Below, one piece after another: positions 34,995-43,107 of a stretch of 64,000 nt of DNA. The position numbers and the translations under genes are program-made. The stretch covers positions 1,966,001 to 2,030,000 of the forward strand of contig NZ_CP096972.1 of NCBI RefSeq assembly GCF_024758725.1, given 5' to 3'. The number at the start of each line of letters is the position of its first letter. Position 1 is the first letter of the stretch. The DNA comes from Sphingomonas sp. SUN039. Lineage in GTDB: Bacteria > Pseudomonadota > Alphaproteobacteria > Sphingomonadales > Sphingomonadaceae. Below the pieces are notes generated by a model, which was not told where the DNA came from, searched no databases, and saw only the letters and a list, made by a program, of their open reading frames with translations.

Positions 34995-36478
34995 TCCCCG
35001 CTCCCCTCCGATGCCTGCGCGCGCAGCACATGCTTTTGCACTTTGCCCGATGCCGTGCGCGGAATCTTGTCGGTCACGACAACCGACTTCGGCACTTTGA
35101 ACCCGGCGAGCCGAACCTTGCAATGCGCGATGATCTCGGCGTCGCTAACGCTGCGTCCCGCGACGGCAATCACATAGGCCTGCCCAACCTCTCCCCAGCG
35201 CGCGTCGGGCAGGCCGATGACCGCGCATTCGGCGACATCGGCGAGTTCGGCGATCGCGGCCTCGACTTCGGCGGGATAGACGTTCTCGCCGCCCGAAATG
35301 AACATGTCCTTCTTGCGGTCGACGAGAAAGTAATAGCCCTCGGCATCGCGCCGCGCCGCGTCGCCGGTGCGGAACCAGCCATCGGTAAGCGCCGCCGCCG
35401 TCAGCGCGGGCTGGTTCCAGTATCCCGATGTGATCGTCGGCCCGCGCAGCCAGAGTTCGCCCGTCGCGCCGTCGGCCATGTCGGTGCCATCGTCATCGAC
35501 AATGCGCGCCTCGACCGAAACATAGGGGAGGCCGATCGATCCGGCTTTCGCGACCAGCACCTCGGGATCGTCGACCGGCATGCCGAAGTTCGAGCAGGTT
35601 TCCGACATGCCGAACCCGTCGGACATCGGGATGCCCGCGCCCACGAACCGTGCGATCTGGGCCGCGGGATTGGGTGCGCCGCCGGTGGCATAAACCTGCA
35701 GCCGCGACAGCATCTCGGGCGCAAAGCCGGGCGCGTTCCACAAGGTCTGCGCCATTTGCGGGACCGAGAAATAATGCGTGACGCCAAGCGCCGGATCGGC
35801 CAGCCGCGCAAGCGTCCGCTCAGGATCGAACCCCCGCGAGACGAGCAGCGTCGCCCCGGCAAGGATCGGCGTCCGCGCATTGGCGAACAGACCGGCGGTA
35901 TGGAACAGCGGCATGTCGCACAGGAATATGCTGTCGCATGACACATGGTTGCCGAGCATGAAATTTACCGCGCCCCAATGCGCGTTCGCCTCGCTGACCA
36001 TGACGCCCTTCGGCTTGCCACTGGTCCCCGAGGTGTAGAGCAGGGTGGAGGCGGCCTCCCACGCGCGACGTGCTTCGGCAACAGGCGGCGCGGCGGGGTA
36101 GCCTGCGACCAGCGTCTCGAACGTGGCGAGATCCAGCACACCGTCGGTCGCGAACTCGGCATCGGCTAGAACGATGGCGGGCGCAGCATCGGCAATCAGT
36201 GCAGCGATCTCCGGCACCGCCAGCCGCCAGTTGAGCGGCACGAAAATCGCCCCCGCCCGCACGCAGCCGAACTGGAGGATGAGATGCGCTGCCGAGTTGC
36301 GCCCGATCACCGCGACCCGCGCGCCGCTCGCGGCCCCCAGCCGCTCGATAAGCCAGTGCGCCGTGCGGTTGCACGCCGCATCGAGTTCGGCCCAGCGCCA
36401 GCGCTGCCCGCTGTCGAGATCGACGAGCGCGAGCCGTCCGGCGCGGGCGCGGCCATGCGTCGCGACCGGGTCGATCAC
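34991..36478 (-). CDS. fcs: AMP-forming acyl-CoA ligase, probable feruloyl/4-coumaroyl-CoA synthetase
   Basis: A 495-residue ANL-superfamily ligase. The P-loop LLYTSGTSGKPKGV spans residues 147-160; later come SDGFGMSETC, GELWLRGPTITSGYW, FRTGDAARRD, GGENVYPAEVEA and the catalytic-lysine region PRTASGKVQKH. It would activate hydroxycinnamates with ATP and CoA. Specificity is inferred from the hydratase-lyase gene ending 4 bp upstream and the aldehyde dehydrogenase beyond it. The start is GTG at 36478, close to that stop, so translation is probably coupled. Confidence 0.85.
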   Translation of the reverse strand: MIDPVATHGRARAGRLALVDLDSGQRWRWAELDAACNRTAHWLIERLGAASGARVAVIGRNSAAHLILQFGCVRAGAIFVPLNWRLAVPEIAALIADAAPAIVLADAEFATDGVLDLATFETLVAGYPAAPPVAEARRAWEAASTLLYTSGTSGKPKGVMVSEANAHWGAVNFMLGNHVSCDSIFLCDMPLFHTAGLFANARTPILAGATLLVSRGFDPERTLARLADPALGVTHYFSVPQMAQTLWNAPGFAPEMLSRLQVYATGGAPNPAAQIARFVGAGIPMSDGFGMSETCSNFGMPVDDPEVLVAKAGSIGLPYVSVEARIVDDDGTDMADGATGELWLRGPTITSGYWNQPALTAAALTDGWFRTGDAARRDAEGYYFLVDRKKDMFISGGENVYPAEVEAAIAELADVAECAVIGLPDARWGEVGQAYVIAVAGRSVSDAEIIAHCKVRLAGFKVPKSVVVTDKIPRTASGKVQKHVLRAQASEGSGE

Positions 36479-36482
36479 GGGT

Positions 36483-37334
36483 TCAGGCCCCCTGTTTGCT
36501 CAGGTCGTAAGCGCCCAGGCCCGGCTTGAAGGTCTTGTCGTCGATGAACTGCTTGATGCCTTCCTTGCGCCCCTCGTTGTCATAGCTGTTGGCGGCTTCC
36601 TGCGCGCGGATCAGATAGTCCTCGGCATCGTCGTACGACATGATCCGGACGCGTCGGATGGCGTCCTTGGTCGCCTTCAGCGCTACCGCATTCTTGCCCA
36701 GCAACACCTTGGCAACCTCGGCAACGCGCGCTTCGAGCTGCGCTGCCGGGACCGATTCATTGACCAGGCCCCAATCGGCGGCGGTCTTGCCGTCGACGTT
36801 TTCGCCCATCATCGCGTGGTACATCGCGCGGCGAAAGCTCAGCAGCTCGACCGCCACCTTCGACGCGCCGCCGCCCGGCAGGATGCCCCAGTTGATTTCG
36901 CTGAGGCCGAACTGCGCGTCGTCGGCGCAAAAGGCGAGGTCGCACGCGAACAACGGGCCGTATCCGCCGCCGAAGCACCAGCCGTTGACCATCGCGATCG
37001 TCGGCTTCTGGTACCAGCGCAGCCGCCGCCACCAGCCATAGGCTTCGCGCTGCGCGCCGCGCGTGGCCCCCAGCCCTTTCGCCTCGTTCTCGCGGAAATA
37101 TTCTTTCAAATCCATGCCCGCCGACCAGGCACTGCCTTCGCCGCTCAGCACCAGCACGCCGAAATCGTCGCGAAATTCGAGCTCGTCGAGCACTTCGCCC
37201 ATGCGCCGGTTGAGCTTGGGCGACATGCAGTTGCGCTTTTCGGGGCGGTTGAACTTCACCCAGGCGACATTGTCGCGGATTTCATAAGCCACGGTATCGG
37301 CTTCAGCGCGCTCGATAGGGGATTGGGCGGTCAT
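36483..37334 (-). CDS. ech: Hydroxycinnamoyl-CoA hydratase-lyase (feruloyl-CoA hydratase/lyase)
   Basis: A 283-residue crotonase-fold enzyme that hydrates feruloyl- or 4-coumaroyl-CoA and cleaves it to vanillin or 4-hydroxybenzaldehyde plus acetyl-CoA. It closely follows the known HCHL sequence: FNRPEKRNCMSP, AGMDLKEYFRE (Tyr79, matching the substrate-phenol-contacting Tyr), IAMVNGWCFGGGY (oxyanion hole), FGLSEINWG (catalytic Glu146), LVNESVP and a C-terminal KQFIDDKTFKPGL. This is the most diagnostic gene of the cluster. It lies 10 bp after the aldehyde dehydrogenase. Confidence 0.95.
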   Translation of the reverse strand: MTAQSPIERAEADTVAYEIRDNVAWVKFNRPEKRNCMSPKLNRRMGEVLDELEFRDDFGVLVLSGEGSAWSAGMDLKEYFRENEAKGLGATRGAQREAYGWWRRLRWYQKPTIAMVNGWCFGGGYGPLFACDLAFCADDAQFGLSEINWGILPGGGASKVAVELLSFRRAMYHAMMGENVDGKTAADWGLVNESVPAAQLEARVAEVAKVLLGKNAVALKATKDAIRRVRIMSYDDAEDYLIRAQEAANSYDNEGRKEGIKQFIDDKTFKPGLGAYDLSKQGA

Positions 37335-37344
37335 GATCTGTCCT

Positions 37345-38763
37345 TTAGATGGGGTAATGGCCGGGGAGCGTCTCGATCGTGATCCAGCGCAACTCGGTGA
37401 AACTGTCGATGCCGGCCTTGCCGCCGAACCGGCCGTAACCCGATCCGCCGACCCCGCCGAAGGGCATCTGCGCCTCGTCGTGCACGGTCGGGCCGTTGAC
37501 GTGGCACATGCCTGATTTGATCCGCCGGGCGACGGTCAGGCCGCGCGCGACGTCGCGGGTAAAGACGGCGGCGGATAGCCCGTATTCGCTGTCATTGGCG
37601 ATACGGATCGCGTCTTCCTCGTCCTTCGCACGGATGATGCCGACCACGGGGCCGAAGCTTTCCTCGCCATAGAGCCGCATCGCGGGCGTGACCTTGTCGA
37701 TCACCGTCGCGGGCATCACCACGCCCTGCGATGCGCCGCCAGTCAGTTGCGTCGCGCCCTGCTCGCACGCGTCGGCGATCAGCGCTTCGACATGCGCGAC
37801 GGTCGCCGGATCGACGACCGCCCCCAGCGGCGTGTTGCCGAGTGCGGGGTCGCCCGCAGCCATGCTTGCGGCCTTGGCCTTGAACTTAGCCGCGAATTCA
37901 TCGGCGACCGCATCGACGACGATGATCCGCTCGGTCGACATGCATATCTGGCCCTGGTTCATGAACGCGCCGAACGCGGCTGCCTTGACGGCCTCGTCGA
38001 GGTCGGCATCGTGGAGCACCAGCAACGGTGCCTTGCCGCCCAGTTCGAGCAGACAGGGCTTCAGATGCTCGGCGGCACGTTTCGCGATGATCTTGCCGAC
38101 CGCGGTCGACCCGGTGAAGTTGATACGCTTGATCGCCGGATGGTCGATCAGCGCGCCGACGACCTCGCCCGCATCCTCGCGCGCGTTGGTGACGACCCCG
38201 ACGACCCCCTCGGGCAGCCCGCCCTGCCCGAGCGCCTCAATGATGATCTCGTGCGTCCGCGGGCACAGTTCGGAGGCCTTGAACACCACGCTGTTGCCGC
38301 ACGCGAGGGCCGTGGCGACGGCGCGGACGCCGAGGATGACCGGCGCGTTCCACGGCGCGATGCCGAGAATGACGCCGACCGGCTCGCGGATCGCCATCGC
38401 CAGGCACCCGGGCTTGTCCGACGGAATGACTTCGCCCGAAATCTGGGTGGTGATCGCGGCCGCCTCGCGCAACATGCTCGTGGCCAGCCCGATGTTGAAC
38501 ATCGCCCAGCCGGTCGTCGCGCCGATCTCCGCCTTCATGGCGGCGACAATGTCGTCGCTGCGCGCGGCGAGCGTATCGGCGGCCTTTTGCAACATCGCGC
38601 GGCGGGCATTGGGGCCGAGTGCTGCCCATGCCGGGAAAGCGGCCGCAGCCGCATCCGCCACCGCAACCGCGTCGCGCGCGCTCATCGCGGGCGCACGGCT
38701 GGCGACCTCGCCTGTCATCGGATTGAGCCGCGTGAATTCGCGCGGCGTGCCTGCGTCGGCCAT
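37345..38763 (-). CDS. vdh: Aldehyde dehydrogenase, probable vanillin/4-hydroxybenzaldehyde dehydrogenase
   Basis: A 472-residue NAD(P)-dependent aldehyde dehydrogenase. Landmarks are GIAPWNAPVILG, the nucleotide-binding NFTGSTAVGK, catalytic Glu in LELGGKAP, catalytic Cys in NQGQICMSTER, and ESFGPVVGI. It closely resembles vanillin/salicylaldehyde dehydrogenases, which often end in such a TELRWITIE segment. It should oxidise the aldehyde released by the adjacent hydratase-lyase to vanillate or 4-hydroxybenzoate. The 54-bp gap upstream holds a candidate MarR site at 38800-38815, so it may also have its own promoter. Confidence 0.9.
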   Translation of the reverse strand: MADAGTPREFTRLNPMTGEVASRAPAMSARDAVAVADAAAAAFPAWAALGPNARRAMLQKAADTLAARSDDIVAAMKAEIGATTGWAMFNIGLATSMLREAAAITTQISGEVIPSDKPGCLAMAIREPVGVILGIAPWNAPVILGVRAVATALACGNSVVFKASELCPRTHEIIIEALGQGGLPEGVVGVVTNAREDAGEVVGALIDHPAIKRINFTGSTAVGKIIAKRAAEHLKPCLLELGGKAPLLVLHDADLDEAVKAAAFGAFMNQGQICMSTERIIVVDAVADEFAAKFKAKAASMAAGDPALGNTPLGAVVDPATVAHVEALIADACEQGATQLTGGASQGVVMPATVIDKVTPAMRLYGEESFGPVVGIIRAKDEEDAIRIANDSEYGLSAAVFTRDVARGLTVARRIKSGMCHVNGPTVHDEAQMPFGGVGGSGYGRFGGKAGIDSFTELRWITIETLPGHYPI

Positions 38764-38799
38764 ACCTCTCTCCTCGTTGCCGGTCAGCTAGCCCGACCT

Positions 38800-38815
38800 G
38801 ATAGTTATAGTCAAT
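38800..38815. promoter_or_regulatory. Candidate MarR operator upstream of the aldehyde dehydrogenase
   Basis: GATAGTTATAGTCAAT lies in the gap between the MFS and aldehyde dehydrogenase genes. It matches 11 of 16 positions of the site at 40170-40185 read on the other strand and shares its GTTATAG core. Probably a weaker site for the MarR regulator. Confidence 0.4.
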
Positions 38816-38817
38816 AT

Positions 38818-40137
38818 CTAATCGGCCAATTTGATCCGCGCGATGGCGGCAAGCGCGATCAGCGACCCGCATGCCATCGTCAGCGCCACGATCTCGAGGC
38901 CCGCGCCTGCCTGGAACATCGCGCCTGCCGCCGCCGGTGCCAGCGCGCTGCCGCCGCGCCCGACGCCGATGACAAACCCTGTCCCCGAAGCCCGGACGTG
39001 CGTGGGAAAGGCCCGCGCCGTAATCGAATAGAGCCCGACCACCGCCGCGTTGGTGAAAAACCCGCAGACGGCACAGATCGTCGCAAGCTGCGTCAGATCG
39101 GCCTGCCCGCGCCCGAACACCGCGAGCATGACCGCCGATCCGGCGAGCACGATCAGGCTCAGCCGCTTCAACCCGACCCGGCTCGCCAGCAGCCCGAACA
39201 GACCGCCGCCGATCGCGCCGCCGACATTGGCCCAGACCAGCACGCCCGCTGCCGACGACGGCGCAAACCCCATGTCGACCACGATCTTGGGCACCCATTT
39301 CAGGATGAAGTAGAAACTGGTGATATGCGCCAGATAAGCGATGGTCAGCAGGATGGTCGACGCGCGCAGCATCGGTCCGAACAGCTCGGCCATCGACGCC
39401 TTGCCCGCCGTTGGACGCAGCGGCGGCAGCGCGGCGACCGCGGGGTGCCGCATCCGGGCCAGCGTGCGATTGATCCGGTCGAGCGCGCCCGGGCGTTGCC
39501 GGTCCGCTTCCCAGGCGATGGTTTCGGGCATGAAAAACCACACGAGCGGAATGAACCCTGCCGTCACCATCGCCCCGAATTCGAAGACCGCGCGCCAGTC
39601 GCCGCCCTTGAGCAACAGCGCCGCGATCGAGCCGCCGATCACCGCGCCCAGCGGATAGCCGATCACCATCAGCGCCAGCACCAGCGCACGGTGGCGGGCG
39701 TTGGTGAACTCGGCTGCCGCCGCGTTGATCGCGGCGAGCATCCCGCCGATGCCTAGCCCCGTCACCACCCGCCACACCGACAAGGTCACGACATCGTGCG
39801 CGGTCGTTGCCATAAACATGCCGGTCGCCATGACGGCCAGACAGCCCAGGATCGTCGGCCGGCGACCGAAGCGGTCTGCCGCGCCGCCGAGCAGGATCGA
39901 GCCGACCGCCATGCCGATCAATTCCATCGACAGCACCAGCCCCAGTGCCGCGCGGTCGATGCCCCATTCCTTGGCAATGCCGGGCGAGGCAAAGCTGATG
40001 GACAGGACGTCGAACCCGTCGAGGGCGTTGAGGCCGATGGTCAGCGCGATGGCCGCGATTTGCAGCCGGGACAGGCCGCGGCTGTCGATGATCCCGATGG
40101 GGTCGTTGCCCGCTGCCCCGGACGCCGTTGCTGTCAT
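38818..40137 (-). CDS. MFS transporter, aromatic acid:H+ symporter (AAHS) type
   Basis: A 439-residue, twelve-segment carrier. The first segment has LNALDGFDVLSISFASPGI, the D-G-F-D motif typical of AAHS carriers such as PcaK and BenK; GAADRFGRRPTILG is the loop 2-3 motif; GIGRG-like VGRGGSALAP is in segment 10-11. It probably imports ferulate, coumarate or related aromatic acids for the genes downstream. A MarR-type palindrome lies just upstream at 40170-40185. Confidence 0.87.
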   Translation of the reverse strand: MTATASGAAGNDPIGIIDSRGLSRLQIAAIALTIGLNALDGFDVLSISFASPGIAKEWGIDRAALGLVLSMELIGMAVGSILLGGAADRFGRRPTILGCLAVMATGMFMATTAHDVVTLSVWRVVTGLGIGGMLAAINAAAAEFTNARHRALVLALMVIGYPLGAVIGGSIAALLLKGGDWRAVFEFGAMVTAGFIPLVWFFMPETIAWEADRQRPGALDRINRTLARMRHPAVAALPPLRPTAGKASMAELFGPMLRASTILLTIAYLAHITSFYFILKWVPKIVVDMGFAPSSAAGVLVWANVGGAIGGGLFGLLASRVGLKRLSLIVLAGSAVMLAVFGRGQADLTQLATICAVCGFFTNAAVVGLYSITARAFPTHVRASGTGFVIGVGRGGSALAPAAAGAMFQAGAGLEIVALTMACGSLIALAAIARIKLAD

Positions 40138-40169
40138 ATGTTTTGCCCTCTCCGCGTCCGCAATAACGT

Positions 40170-40185
40170 ATTCGCTATAACGAAT
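40170..40185. promoter_or_regulatory. Candidate MarR operator upstream of the aromatic-acid MFS gene
   Basis: ATTCGCTATAACGAAT is a palindrome with one mismatched pair, in the 60-bp gap between marR and the MFS gene. Size and symmetry fit a MarR dimer site; hydroxycinnamoyl-CoA-responsive MarR proteins control such clusters in other bacteria. Confidence 0.55.
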
Positions 40186-40197
40186 CGAGCGCGAAGT

Positions 40198-40644
40198 TCA
40201 GCGGGGCGTGCCGATCTTGGCCAAATTGGTGAGTGCGTCGATCAGGCCGGAGTGCGGTGCCGAACCGAGCGCCTTGGCAATGCGCCCCTCGTGGACCTTA
40301 TGTGCGGCGCGCGCCGCATCGAGATGCGCTTTGCCTTCGTCGGTCAGCACCAGCGAATAGGAACGCCGGTCGGCGGCATTGACGCTGCGCTCGATCAAAT
40401 TGCGTGCCACCAGATCGTCGACCAGCGCGACCAGATTGGGGCGATGGATACCCAGCGCATCGGCGATATCCTGTTGCTTGCACCCGGCATTGGCCTCGAC
40501 GATCAGCAAGGTCGCATAGACCTGCGGCCGCAAGTCGAAAGGCGCGAGGGTGGCGACAAGGTCGGACCAGACCGCGCTGCTGGCCTGACGCAGCGCGAAG
40601 CCGATTTGCTGGTGAAGCCCGCTACGGGCCAATTGCTCGTTCAT
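40198..40644 (-). CDS. MarR-family regulator of the hydroxycinnamate cluster
   Basis: A 148-residue winged-helix regulator: GLHQQIGFALRQASSAVW dimer helix, QDIADALGIHRPNLVALVDDLVARNLIERS recognition helix, and ADRRSYSLVLTDEGKAHLDAA wing. It resembles FerC/FerR-type MarR regulators that are released from DNA by feruloyl- or coumaroyl-CoA. The ATG at 40644 is preferred for length; 40656 is another option. The open frame runs on to 41112 but without coding signs. A perfect palindrome at 40664-40673 just upstream suggests autoregulation. Confidence 0.85.
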   Translation of the reverse strand: MNEQLARSGLHQQIGFALRQASSAVWSDLVATLAPFDLRPQVYATLLIVEANAGCKQQDIADALGIHRPNLVALVDDLVARNLIERSVNAADRRSYSLVLTDEGKAHLDAARAAHKVHEGRIAKALGSAPHSGLIDALTNLAKIGTPR

Positions 40645-40663
40645 GTCTCGGGGCATACGATAC

Positions 40664-40673
40664 TGTTGCAACA
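40664..40673. promoter_or_regulatory. Palindrome upstream of marR, candidate autoregulatory site
   Basis: TGTTGCAACA is a perfect 10-bp inverted repeat 20 bp before the chosen marR ATG. It differs from the ATTCG sites nearby, so it may bind another protein. Confidence 0.35.
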
Positions 40674-40803
40674 ATAACAAAATCGATATCGGCAGACTGC
40701 CATCGTCAGCGACCGAAACCTGTCCAGGTCGTGCACCTTTACCCCTTCCCTGCCGCATGTTACGTTTGGATACAAAGGGGGCTGGATTATCAAGCGCTTC
40801 GCA

Positions 40804-43107
40804 GTGTTTTTGGCGATAGCCCTGAGTCTTCCGGTCGCCGCTGTTGCGGCACCCGCTGCGACCTCGACCCCCAATGCGATTTGCACGCCCGGCTCCTTGG
40901 CTCCGACCGTTGATACTGCTGCGCTGAGAAATGCGACGGCGGCGGCATCGGCCGGTGGCGGCATTGCCTGGCTGGCGATGCCGATGGCTGGCTCCGACAT
41001 CCCCGGCGACGCCGAACGCGCACGCTATTGCGCCGCTGCCGGCGAAGCGCTGCGGACGGCTCCCGACGGTAACCAGACGCAGGCCAAATCCTTTCTGTTT
41101 GCCGCCGCACATTATGCCCTGGCGGCTGGCGATAGGCGTCTTGCGGCACAGGCGACCTACCGGCTCGGCCTTGCCGCGCTATCAGGTGACGCGGCGGCCG
41201 GCGCAGGCACGCGCGGGGCGCAGCAAGCCGCCCCTGCCGCGCCCGAACCGGCCGTGGTCGAAGATGCTGCGGACGATGTGTGCGCTGCGGTCGCCCGCCC
41301 GGGTTTCCTGCGTCTGGCAGGCCGCTTCGCCGCGCGCGCCGCGCTCGACTGTGCGGTCGCCCGGGCGCGGACGGCGGGAGACCCCGCGCTGGCCGCGCGT
41401 GCCTCGCTGCGGCTGGCGCGGTTCGGGCTCGCACAGGCTGCCGCCATGCCGGGTACGGCACGGCGGCTGCGGAGCGGTGTCGTTCCTGTCGCGCTGCGCG
41501 GCCTCGACGACGCACGCAGCATTGCCGATCCGGCGCTGCGCGGCGACCTGACCGTGCGCCTTGCCGAAGCGGCCCTCGATGCGGGCAGCACGGATGCGGC
41601 GACGATTTCCGCGGCCGTTGCGGCGCTCGGCGGCGATCCCGGCACCCGGGCATTTGCTGCCGCTGTTACCGGACGCCTCGCGCTCGCGCGTGGCGACCGC
41701 ACCGCAGCCGCAGCGGCGTTCCAGCGCGCGGTATTCCTGGAAGGGCAACGTGCGCAGCCTGCCATGATGCCGACCTGGCTGTTGCTGCTGGCCGAAGCCG
41801 ATCCGGCGCGGCGTGCGGCACTGACCTTGCAGGCCTATCGCGCGCTTGAATCGGTGCGGCCGCTGATCCCCGCGCTGGATCCGCTGACCGAGGAATCGGT
41901 GTTCAGCACCCGCATGAAGCCGGTGTTCGAAGCTGCCGTGGCTGTGCAACTGGCCGATACCGGCGGGGCGCAGGAGCAGGCGCGCATCGCCTCTGCCCAA
42001 CGCATTGTCGAGGCCTACCGGCAGGCAGAACTCCAGAACGCCTTCGGGTCGAATTGCGTGCCCTCGCGCGACCCGGTCGATCCGGCCAAGCTGCGCAGCG
42101 GCGAAGTGCTACTCTATCCGATCCTGCTCGAAGACCGGGTCGAGTTGCTTGTCGTGGCGGGGGGCAGCGGCGGTGCCTCGACCTATGTGCGGGTGCCGAG
42201 CGGCTCGCCGACGTCGCGCGAAGCCGTCGCGCGGCTGGTCGACGATATGGTTGGCTCGGCCAGCCGGGGCACCGATGAGGAATGGCGAACCTCAGGTCGC
42301 GCGCTCTACGACCTCCTCATCAAACCCGTCGAAAGCCGCCTGCGCGCCGACGGCACGCTGATCGTCATCCCCGACGGCGCGCTCCGCGCGCTGCCCTTTG
42401 CCGCGCTGACCGACAGCGAGGGCAAGTTCCTGATCGAGCGCACCCGCCTCGCCGTCGCCCCCGCGCTGGCCTATTCGCAGCCTGGCAGCGACCGCAGCAA
42501 TCGCGCGCTGAGCGTGGTCGCCGCCTCGCTCCAGCGTGAAGTCACGCTCCCCTCGGGGGTGTTCGCCAAACTCGAGGGGACAGCGGACGAGGCAGGCGTC
42601 GCCGCCGGCCCCGGCGGGCGCGTCATCGCCGATTTCCGCGAGGCCGATTTACGCGCGGCGCTGTCGCGGGGCCGTGTCGATGTACTGCATCTGGCGACGC
42701 ACGCCGCCTTCAACGGACGCTCCGACCGCTCGTTCATCGTGGCGAACGGCGAGGCGATCCCGCTCGCCGACCTGCGCGGCCTGATCGGCGCGAACCGGAC
42801 GCGCGGCGACGAGCTCGATCTGCTGGTGCTCAGCGCCTGCGAAACCGCGGTCGGCGACGACGCGGCGAGCATGGGACTGGCGGGGGCAGCGGTGCAATCG
42901 GGCGCGGAAAGCGCGCTCGCCTCTTTGTGGTCGGTCAACGACACCGGCACGGTCGCGCTGATGAAGGGGTTCTACAGCCGCTATCGCCAAGGTGCGGGCA
43001 AGGCAGAGGCGCTCCGCAACGCCCAGCTCGCGATGATCGCAGGCGGCGGCACCAATGCCCAGCCCGGGATATGGGCGGCGTTCATCCTGCTCGGGGGCTG
43101 GCGGTGA
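40804..43107 (+). CDS. CHAT-domain protein (caspase-like protease), exported
   Basis: About 767 residues. A signal-peptide-like segment opens it (LAIALSLPVAAVAAPA), residues ~50-420 are an alanine-rich helical repeat region (TPR-like), and the C-terminal ~300 residues form a CHAT domain with catalytic His633 in HLATHAAF and Cys679 in LSACETAVG. CHAT proteases of the caspase clan cleave partner proteins. The GTG at 40804 leaves no positive n-region; the frame upstream reads I-I-K-R-F-A from an ATT at 40786 after an AAAGGGG site, so the true start may be non-canonical. Its stop overlaps the next gene's GTG, the first step of a coupled trio. Confidence 0.85.
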   Translation: MFLAIALSLPVAAVAAPAATSTPNAICTPGSLAPTVDTAALRNATAAASAGGGIAWLAMPMAGSDIPGDAERARYCAAAGEALRTAPDGNQTQAKSFLFAAAHYALAAGDRRLAAQATYRLGLAALSGDAAAGAGTRGAQQAAPAAPEPAVVEDAADDVCAAVARPGFLRLAGRFAARAALDCAVARARTAGDPALAARASLRLARFGLAQAAAMPGTARRLRSGVVPVALRGLDDARSIADPALRGDLTVRLAEAALDAGSTDAATISAAVAALGGDPGTRAFAAAVTGRLALARGDRTAAAAAFQRAVFLEGQRAQPAMMPTWLLLLAEADPARRAALTLQAYRALESVRPLIPALDPLTEESVFSTRMKPVFEAAVAVQLADTGGAQEQARIASAQRIVEAYRQAELQNAFGSNCVPSRDPVDPAKLRSGEVLLYPILLEDRVELLVVAGGSGGASTYVRVPSGSPTSREAVARLVDDMVGSASRGTDEEWRTSGRALYDLLIKPVESRLRADGTLIVIPDGALRALPFAALTDSEGKFLIERTRLAVAPALAYSQPGSDRSNRALSVVAASLQREVTLPSGVFAKLEGTADEAGVAAGPGGRVIADFREADLRAALSRGRVDVLHLATHAAFNGRSDRSFIVANGEAIPLADLRGLIGANRTRGDELDLLVLSACETAVGDDAASMGLAGAAVQSGAESALASLWSVNDTGTVALMKGFYSRYRQGAGKAEALRNAQLAMIAGGGTNAQPGIWAAFILLGGWR

